Of a stretch of DNA of 64,000 nucleotides, positions 57,914 to 64,000 are shown one piece after another. The first letter of the stretch is position 1. Every line of letters begins with the position of its first letter. Origin of the DNA: Bacteroidota bacterium (lineage in GTDB: Bacteria > Bacteroidota > Bacteroidia > Chitinophagales > Chitinophagaceae); NCBI GenBank assembly GCA_016712665.1, contig JADJQP010000002.1, forward strand, positions 453,501 through 517,500, given 5' to 3'. The translations under genes and the position numbers were made by a program. The notes beneath the pieces were generated by a model. It was not told the DNA's origin, did not search any database, and saw only the letters and a program-made list of their open reading frames with translations.

Positions 57914-59172
57914 ATGCGACTCGTATTCCTTTCTACATTTTTTTGCTGACGGTGCTCAGTACACATGCTGCCAAAATAATGATACCAATGGATGAAGTTT
58001 CCCAAAAAAATCATTTGAAAGCATATGGTGTTGCTTATTTTGTTTTGACAAAAAATCAAAAAATAGACTGGCTGCTCAATTACAAGGGCGGCAGTTTTGT
58101 ATTTGATCAATATTTGGAACTTGAAAATGAATGCAAGATTCGTGATGTAAGTTATGAAGTAATTCCGGATGCAAAATATACCGCTATTTTAACGGAGATA
58201 GCAGACCCGGATGCCAATATGGATATTGTACGTTTGGAAAGAGCGCCGAAGATTGCCGTATACACTCCAGACAGCAAATTGCCCTGGGATGATGCCGTAA
58301 CCATGGTGCTCACTTATGCCGAAATTCCCTTTGAAAAAGTATATGATGATGAATTATTGGAGGATAAATTGGTGAAGTATGATTGGCTTCACCTGCATCA
58401 TGAAGATTTTACGGGTCAGTATGGAAAATTTTATGCAGCCTATCGAGCGGCACCTTGGTATATTACGGACGTCGCTAAAAATGAGGCTATGGCAAAAAAA
58501 CATGGCTTCTCAAAAGTATCGCAATTGAAATTGGCCATTTCAAAAAAGATAAAAAATTTTGTAATTGGTGGAGGATATTTATTTGCCATGTGTAGCGCAA
58601 CCGATAGTTACGACATTGCCTTAGCCGCTGAAGAAACAGACATTTGTGAGGTGATGTACGATGGTGATGCGCAGGATGCCCAAGCGCAACAAAAATTAGA
58701 CTATACGAAATGTTTGGCTTTTAAAGATTTTCGATTGGTGACCAACCCATATGAGTATGAGTATTCCGACATCGATGCGACTACTTCGCGACAGGTGCCT
58801 TTCAACAGTGATTATTTCACGCTTTTTACCTTTTCAGCAAAATTTGATCCGGTGCCCTCCATGCTCTGTCAAAACCATACCACCACTGTAAAAGGATTTA
58901 TGGGACAAACCACCGCTTTCAAAAGTAGGGTAATAAAAAGTAGCACTTTGGTAATGGGTGAAAATAAAGCCGCCGGTGAGGCTCGTTATATTCATGGAGA
59001 ATTGGGCAAAGGCACTTGGACCTTTTATGGCGGGCATGATCCTGAAGACTATCAACATCAAGTAGATGATCCACCAACCGATTTAAGTTTGCATCCCAAT
59101 TCACCGGGATACCGCCTCATTCTGAATAATGTGCTTTTTCCAGCGGCAAAAAAGAAACCACAAAAAACGTAA
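57914..59172 (+). CDS. Exported protein usually labelled asparagine synthetase B; amidotransferase-like fold, one frameshift
   Basis: Corrected, this is 419 residues with signal peptide MRLVFLSTFFLLTVLSTHAA. One T is missing from the run 57938-57944, so only the part from 57943 is open. From memory, close relatives across Bacteroidota carry the name asparagine synthetase B. The sequence lacks both AsnB hallmarks: no N-terminal nucleophilic Cys at position 2 and no SGGLDSS ATP-pyrophosphatase loop. Instead it shows PWDDAVTMVLTYAEIPFEKV, VIGGGYLFAMCSATDS, GEARYIHGELGKGTWTFYGG and HPNSPGYRLILNNVLFP, more like a class I glutamine-amidotransferase/ThuA-like fold. The function is unknown and a periplasmic location makes asparagine synthesis with ATP implausible. 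Confidence 0.85.
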
Positions 59173-59178
59173 TTAGCT

Positions 59179-59186
59179 TACATTTG
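59179..59186 (+). promoter_or_regulatory. Candidate -7 element of the AraC-family gene
   Basis: TACATTTG fits TAnnTTTG, 17 bases before the GTG start at 59204, directly after the AsnB-like stop. It suggests separate transcription of the regulator. Confidence 0.4.
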
Positions 59187-59203
59187 CAACGCATTCCCTA
59201 TTT

Positions 59204-59926
59204 GTGAAATTCAGCATCGAACATATCGACCCTATTTCCGAAAATACACTTCGGATTTCCAATACGGATTTTTTTGTGACCTTGATTTTTTATTTTCAAG
59301 GAGCTGAATGTGGATTTTCTTTTGCACAAGCTCCTTCCAGCTATAAAATGCAATTCGAATTTGAAAAAACTATTTTGGCTGAAAAAGATTTTGGAATTCA
59401 CAATTTGCTCGCTTTTACAGAAAAAACAGAAATCAATATTTGCTGTAATACGCAATTGTTATTGCATCAGATTATTCATACTAAATACGAAGGTCGTTAT
59501 AAAAAAATATTTATCGAGAGCAAGGCCTATGAATTGTTGCTTTGCACCTTGCATTTTGTAGAAGATATTAAATCGCCCTGCGACAATTGTAAATTCTTGA
59601 GTCAACCACTTGAAAAAGAAAAAATTTTACAGGCTCGCGACATTTTACTTCAAAATATTCATCAACCGCCAACGATTCCGGAGCTAGCTAAGCAAATTGG
59701 CATTAATCAATGTTATTTGAAAAAGGGATTCAAAGAAATGTTTAAATCCACGGTGTATGAATTCGTTATTGAACAACGTATGCAGAAAGCCAAGATTTTG
59801 CTATCGCTTAATAGCCAATCGGTGACTCAAATTGCTGAAGAAGTTGGGTATTCCAATACGAGCAATTTTAGCAATGCCTTCAAAAAATATACAGGCGTTT
59901 ATCCGAGCGAGGTATCCGGGAATTAG
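59204..59926 (+). CDS. AraC-family transcriptional regulator
   Basis: 240-residue regulator with GTG start. The N-terminal ~130 residues form an effector-type beta domain without a clear ligand motif. The C-terminal two-HTH AraC domain (~140-238) reads ARDILLQNIHQPPTIPELAKQ, LKKGFKEMFKSTVYEFV, RMQKAKILL and the signature IAEEVGYSNTSNFSNAFKKYTGVYPSEV. The N-terminal segment CDNCKFL before the DNA-binding domain has two close Cys. The overall look is of the PchR-like group that controls iron or nutrient receptors, but no target is visible nearby. Confidence 0.92.
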   Translation: MKFSIEHIDPISENTLRISNTDFFVTLIFYFQGAECGFSFAQAPSSYKMQFEFEKTILAEKDFGIHNLLAFTEKTEINICCNTQLLLHQIIHTKYEGRYKKIFIESKAYELLLCTLHFVEDIKSPCDNCKFLSQPLEKEKILQARDILLQNIHQPPTIPELAKQIGINQCYLKKGFKEMFKSTVYEFVIEQRMQKAKILLSLNSQSVTQIAEEVGYSNTSNFSNAFKKYTGVYPSEVSGN

Positions 59927-60007
59927 TACAAATTGGAATTTCAATCCTCCCAACAGAATAATAAAGATTCAACCGTTTTCGATTACTTTTGTGATTCAAT
60001 TTTTGAA

Positions 60008-60760
60008 ATGCGATTATTATTTTTCATTTGTTTATTTATTTTTGGGAAGGAGGCTGCTGCCCAAATGCCCAAGCTTCTAATGAGTGCTACCAACGAAACG
60101 TATCAGAAACAACAATTCAGCGATGGTAGCATTTTGCCCGGAGTCTATCGTTTTGGAGAGTCTGTTGGTGATCTTGATGTAATCGTAATTCCCTATGGAT
60201 CGAAATATATTGTGCAATGTGTGTATGCAGTTTGGGAAAAAAGTTATTACACAGGAGAAATTGTAAAACTCCATAAATATGGGACGTTTAATGTGGTGAC
60301 TGCTGATAGCAATCAACTGGTATTTGCCTCCTTTGTGGCCAAATTTATGAATTACCAAAAAAATCAAAAAACAGTCATTTTGTACGGCGATTTGGTGAAG
60401 AGGAAACCCTATGGCAAAGACAGTGCTCTGTTAGGTAATTATGTTTCTAATGTAGAACGTTACTTTGCGGATGCAGAACTTTATGAATTGTCGTTGGATA
60501 TTAAGAGTGAAACCTATTTTAAACGAAAGTCTAGTCACCATCTCGAGCTTATGCGCAATACCTTATATGCTAAATACGGACAGGTGTTTCGATTAGGTGG
60601 TGAGTTAGATGAATATTTCAAAAAGAAAGAATGGTATGAGCCTACCCTGCTTGAAACCGGTCAATTTTTAACAGATATTGAGCGTATCAATTTGCAATTA
60701 CTAGAGGAGGAGGAAAATCGCCGGATACCGGTTGGTCGCGAATCGGATGAAAGAGAGTAG
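60008..60760 (+). CDS. Exported YARHG-domain protein
   Basis: 250-residue exported protein. I start at 60008 (MRLLFFICLFIFGKEAAAQ, signal peptide) instead of the first in-frame ATG at 59933. Residues ~20-150 are a beta-rich domain of no known family. Residues ~175-240 form a YARHG domain (LMRNTLYAKYGQVFRLGGELDEYF, in part, and KKEWYEPT), a module of exported proteins thought to bind or act at the envelope or peptidoglycan, without proven function. It follows the AraC gene by 81 bases. Confidence 0.87.
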   Translation: MRLLFFICLFIFGKEAAAQMPKLLMSATNETYQKQQFSDGSILPGVYRFGESVGDLDVIVIPYGSKYIVQCVYAVWEKSYYTGEIVKLHKYGTFNVVTADSNQLVFASFVAKFMNYQKNQKTVILYGDLVKRKPYGKDSALLGNYVSNVERYFADAELYELSLDIKSETYFKRKSSHHLELMRNTLYAKYGQVFRLGGELDEYFKKKEWYEPTLLETGQFLTDIERINLQLLEEEENRRIPVGRESDERE

Positions 60761-60823
60761 AATGTATTCAGGCTGTGCCGAAAATCAATGTTTACGATAG
60801 TACATTCAATTTATTGGAGAGAT

Positions 60824-62307
60824 TTACACGCCCTTTTTTAACGTATATATCAAGAAGTACTCTACCTTAATCGGGTCTTCAAAATCTGTTGCATTCCGTT
60901 TAATAAAATTGGAAAGCTTATCGTTCTGATCGAAGCTTATCATCAGGTGTGTTACATGAAATTTTTAAAATTTAATATTACCTCTTGATCATTTTGTAAG
61001 GCCCAGGGATAATGCAAGGTTTTTACATGTGTATACAATGCCAAGGCCCTTGGTTTCATAAAACAAAAAACATCTTGGCTGGTATAATGATCATTAACAA
61101 ATTGAAACATATTTTGGGCAGCGATATCCTTTACGCCGGTAATTCGGTTTCGAACCACACTTTGCTCAATTCTATATTTATAAAAAAATGCCAGCATGCA
61201 TATTAGTATGGTTGCGCCAATGGTTTTATTGAATGGGGGCCTAACAAACTTAAGAGAATGTATTACCCCTAAATAAAAATAATAGATAAAAACCGGCAAA
61301 AAGGGATACAAATAACGAATTCCCTGTGGGTAATAATACATAGAGATTATGAAAAAATTCAACACTAACAAAATATCCATAGCCTCCCTAACTACAATGG
61401 CTCGATAAAACAATAAACTAATGGTTACAAAAAGGAAAAACGATCCAAACCAAAGAATGATCCATTGTAAGGTTTTAGGTAAACCAAAATCAAGAAAACC
61501 CTTCATGGATTCGATGTAGGTGGTAAACCGAAATCCCATTTCTTCATCAAACTTCATCACGGAGCTATACTCTTGGAAATCGCTGTGCTGCAGATACGGT
61601 AGAAATATCCACTTTAAGAGAAGATACATGCTTGCAGATGCCACTAAAAAATACAATCGTTGTTTCCAATCCTGCTTTTGTTTGCGAATAAACAGAACTA
61701 CACAAAGAATCGCTTCATAAATAAATATAATTAAAAATACAGTTCTTGAAAAAGCCGTTAATGAGGCAAAGAGTGCTCCTAACCAATACCACCTGCTGTT
61801 GTTTCGAAAGAGGAGGTACGACATAAAAAACAAAGTGCTAGTAATTTCTGATAGACAAGAAATCTTCATATCCAATGTTTGCGGATTGTACGCAAAGGCG
61901 AGGGTAAGAATAAATGTCCAAAACAGTTGAATTTGTTGCTTCAAAAAAAAGAAAAAAACCACGATGGAAAGCAATACTAAAATAAAGGTGTTGTAATAGG
62001 ATAAGTAGGTATAATTTAAACCGAAATACTTGATAACCGGAATCAATACAATTGAATAAGCGGCTGGATAATAAGGTGGTGCATATCCCTTTGCATCGGG
62101 GTTATACATGTAGTTTGAATCTGCAAAATTCTTCCCTTCTAGGATATTTAGCGATTGTTTCAAATACTGTGCAAAATCATCACCCCAACTATGATTGTCA
62201 TTGATGTTTAAAAAAAATAGGGGGGCTAAAAGAATAATTAAAAATAATAATGCATCACCCTTTCGTTGCACAAGTGTACCAAATATGCTTGTTAGATTCT
62301 TCAACAC
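60824..62307 (-). CDS. GT-C-type membrane glycosyltransferase (GT39/ArnT-like), one frameshift at 3' end
   Basis: Integral membrane glycosyltransferase with about ten transmembrane helices. The first periplasmic loop holds SWGDDFAQYLKQS with the acidic pair typical of lipid-phosphate-sugar-dependent GT-C enzymes, and later TAFSRTVFLIIF and YYPQGIRYLYPFLPVF. The open frame ends at 60952, but the neighbouring frame continues as HVTHLMISFDQNDKLSNFIK to KVEYFLIYTLKKGV with stop 60824-60826. One A is missing in the gene at 60962-60966. Corrected length 494 residues, with the soluble tail usual in this group. Donor and acceptor are unknown. Confidence 0.85.
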
Positions 62308-62530
62308 CAGTCAAAGATAAGAAACGCGGAGCAATAGAAGGTAAAGAAGCTTGAAATCAGTGGTGTTACTACACTTAATAAAATTGAAACTAAAAAAAAT
62401 ACAAGCTAGTATGACTATTAAACAAAAAAATGCTCAAATCAGAAGACACCAACGCCAAGAAAATAACAAAATATCAAACTATATACAATGCACATTATAA
62501 GAGTTGTGAAAAATCGCTATTGAGGCAACA
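62308..62530. other. Intergenic region upstream of the GT-C gene
   Basis: AT-rich sequence between the GT-C start and the last terminator of the rRNA operon. I see no open frame, tRNA or clear hairpin in it; it must contain the promoter of the minus-strand GT-C gene, which I could not pin down. Confidence 0.4.
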
Positions 62531-62532
62531 AT

Positions 62533-62558
62533 AAAAAACCCCGATATTTCTAGCGGGG
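62533..62558 (-). terminator. Terminator T1 (most distal) behind the rRNA operon
   Basis: On the minus strand CCCCGCTA-GAAA-TATCGGGG (one mismatch) followed by a run of T. Third terminator reached by transcription from the rRNA operon; it closes structured unit A. Confidence 0.8.
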
Positions 62559-62664
62559 TTCTAAAATAAGACAGCCTGTCCCGATGAAATCGGGAGCGGA
62601 TACCGGATATTATGTACAGGTGCAGACTTAAAGGAAAGCGACTAAGTACGAATACTTCCTGCAT

Positions 62665-62691
62665 AAAAAAACCCCGATATTTCTATCGGGG
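62665..62691 (-). terminator. Terminator T2, closing structured unit B
   Basis: Perfect 8-bp stem CCCCGATA/TATCGGGG with GAAA loop, followed by seven T on the minus strand. Confidence 0.85.
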
Positions 62692-62799
62692 TTCTTTAAA
62701 ATAAGACAGCCTGTCCCGATGAAATCGGGAGCGGATACCGGATATTATGTACAGGTGCAGACTTAAAGGAAAGCGACTAAGTACGAATACTTCCTGCAT

Positions 62800-62826
62800 A
62801 AAAAAACCCCGATATTTCTATCGGGG
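62800..62826 (-). terminator. Terminator T3, first after 5S rRNA
   Basis: Perfect 8-bp stem CCCCGATA/TATCGGGG with GAAA loop, followed by seven T on the minus strand, 14 bases past the 5S 3' end. Confidence 0.9.
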
Positions 62827-62840
62827 TTCTAAAATAAGAC

Positions 62841-62949
<109 letters not shown>

Positions 62950-63081
62950 AGGTAAATTAAATTCTACAAACTCGTTCCTGTGTTCACGCCGGAAGTTGTT
63001 ATTACTTGAAATAGATCAAGATAGAACTTAAAAATAAGATTAACATATTGGAAATGAAATGTATAAAAGAAAAAAAAATAA

Positions 63082-64000
<919 letters not shown>

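Larger units (their letters stand above)
62563..62831 (-). repeat. Two identical 102-base structured units, each with a terminator (candidate ncRNA)
   Basis: Unit A 62563-62664 and unit B 62698-62799 are identical in sequence. On the minus strand each has an outer TGCAG/CTGCA pairing, a hairpin AAGTA-TTCG-TACTT (UUCG tetraloop in RNA), a hairpin TCCCGAT-TTC-ATCGGGA, then GTCTTATTTTA and the CCCCGATA terminator. The same GTCTTATTTTA plus terminator follows the 5S gene. No consensus promoter seen within the units, and no good coding frame. They may be stable RNAs processed from the rRNA transcript or only duplicated trailer DNA. Confidence 0.6.

Noticed and set aside
57943..59172. Asparagine synthetase function for this gene
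   Set aside because: Neither the Cys2 glutaminase nor the SGGLDSS loop is present and the protein carries a signal peptide.
62479..62664. 61-codon frame starting MQEVFVLSRF
   Set aside because: It runs through a terminator and unit A; no ribosome site or family, and hairpin structure explains the sequence better.
62950..63081. Possible tRNA in the 23S-5S spacer
   Set aside because: No T-loop GTTCRA sequence or acceptor pairing seen in about 130 bases.

Overview
The window reads as chromosomal DNA of a gliding-type member of the Bacteroidota, probably of the Chitinophagales/Sphingobacteriia side. The evidence is a gldK-gldL-gldM-gldN cluster (core of the type IX secretion system, T9SS), at least eight proteins with T9SS C-terminal sorting or gliding motility-associated C-terminal domains, a menaquinone futalosine-pathway gene (mqnE), promoters of the Bacteroidota type (TTG, about 19 bases, TAnnTTTG) and low GC. 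No phage, transposase, integrase, CRISPR array or tRNA gene was seen.

Layout. 1-5450: a giant SprB-repeat adhesin, cut by the left edge and broken twice. 5.5-11.2 kb: a conserved hypothetical, a CotH-type surface protein, a DUF952 protein, a T9SS-exported cyclophilin and an M13 metallopeptidase. 11.3-12.8 kb: a delta-60 repeat protein. 12.9-22.1 kb (minus): eight tightly packed genes headed by guaB (IMP dehydrogenase), then a DUF4105 protein, alpha/beta hydrolase, PKD-type T9SS cargo, short-chain dehydrogenase, MBL-rhodanese fusion, NTF2-like protein and methyltransferase. 22.2-25.3 kb (minus): a likely metal operon (HYC_CC_PP protein, heavy-metal-associated domain protein, TonB-dependent receptor). 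25.3-31.7 kb: mqnE, a DUF4197 protein, purA, a block-charged Lys/Asp protein and uvrB. 31.8-40.4 kb: a large T9SS cargo, an unknown multi-pass membrane protein, endonuclease I, a PLP homeostasis protein, a spermidine-synthase-like methyltransferase, oxyR, a PaaI thioesterase and a GT2 glycosyltransferase. 40.5-45.3 kb (minus): gldKLMN behind a textbook promoter. 45.5-52.1 kb (minus): DUF255 thioredoxin-like protein, the DUF6048/DUF6452 pair, korB, two small exported proteins and carA. 52.3-54.0 kb: purC and trmD. 54.1-62.3 kb: an Asp-box propeller cargo, a secreted protein with nine regular 35-residue repeats, a secreted protein usually labelled asparagine synthetase B, an AraC regulator, a YARHG protein and a GT-C-type glycosyltransferase. 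62.5-64.0 kb (minus): 5S and the 3' part of 23S rRNA, followed downstream by three terminators separating two identical 102-base structured units.

How it fits together. The window joins the engine of T9SS (GldKLMN) to many of its substrates: adhesin, nuclease, cyclophilin, CotH protein and propellers. Nucleotide biosynthesis (guaB, purA, purC, carA), DNA repair (uvrB), tRNA modification (trmD) and oxidative-stress control (oxyR) are interspersed.

Quality warning. Seventeen single-base indels in fourteen genes, nearly all in short homopolymers, break reading frames that resume cleanly in another frame. When each is corrected the gene length becomes a multiple of three wherever both ends are in the window. 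Two of the genes are expected to be essential or nearly so (gldN, purC). This looks mainly like consensus sequencing error, so I annotate these as whole genes and give the break positions.
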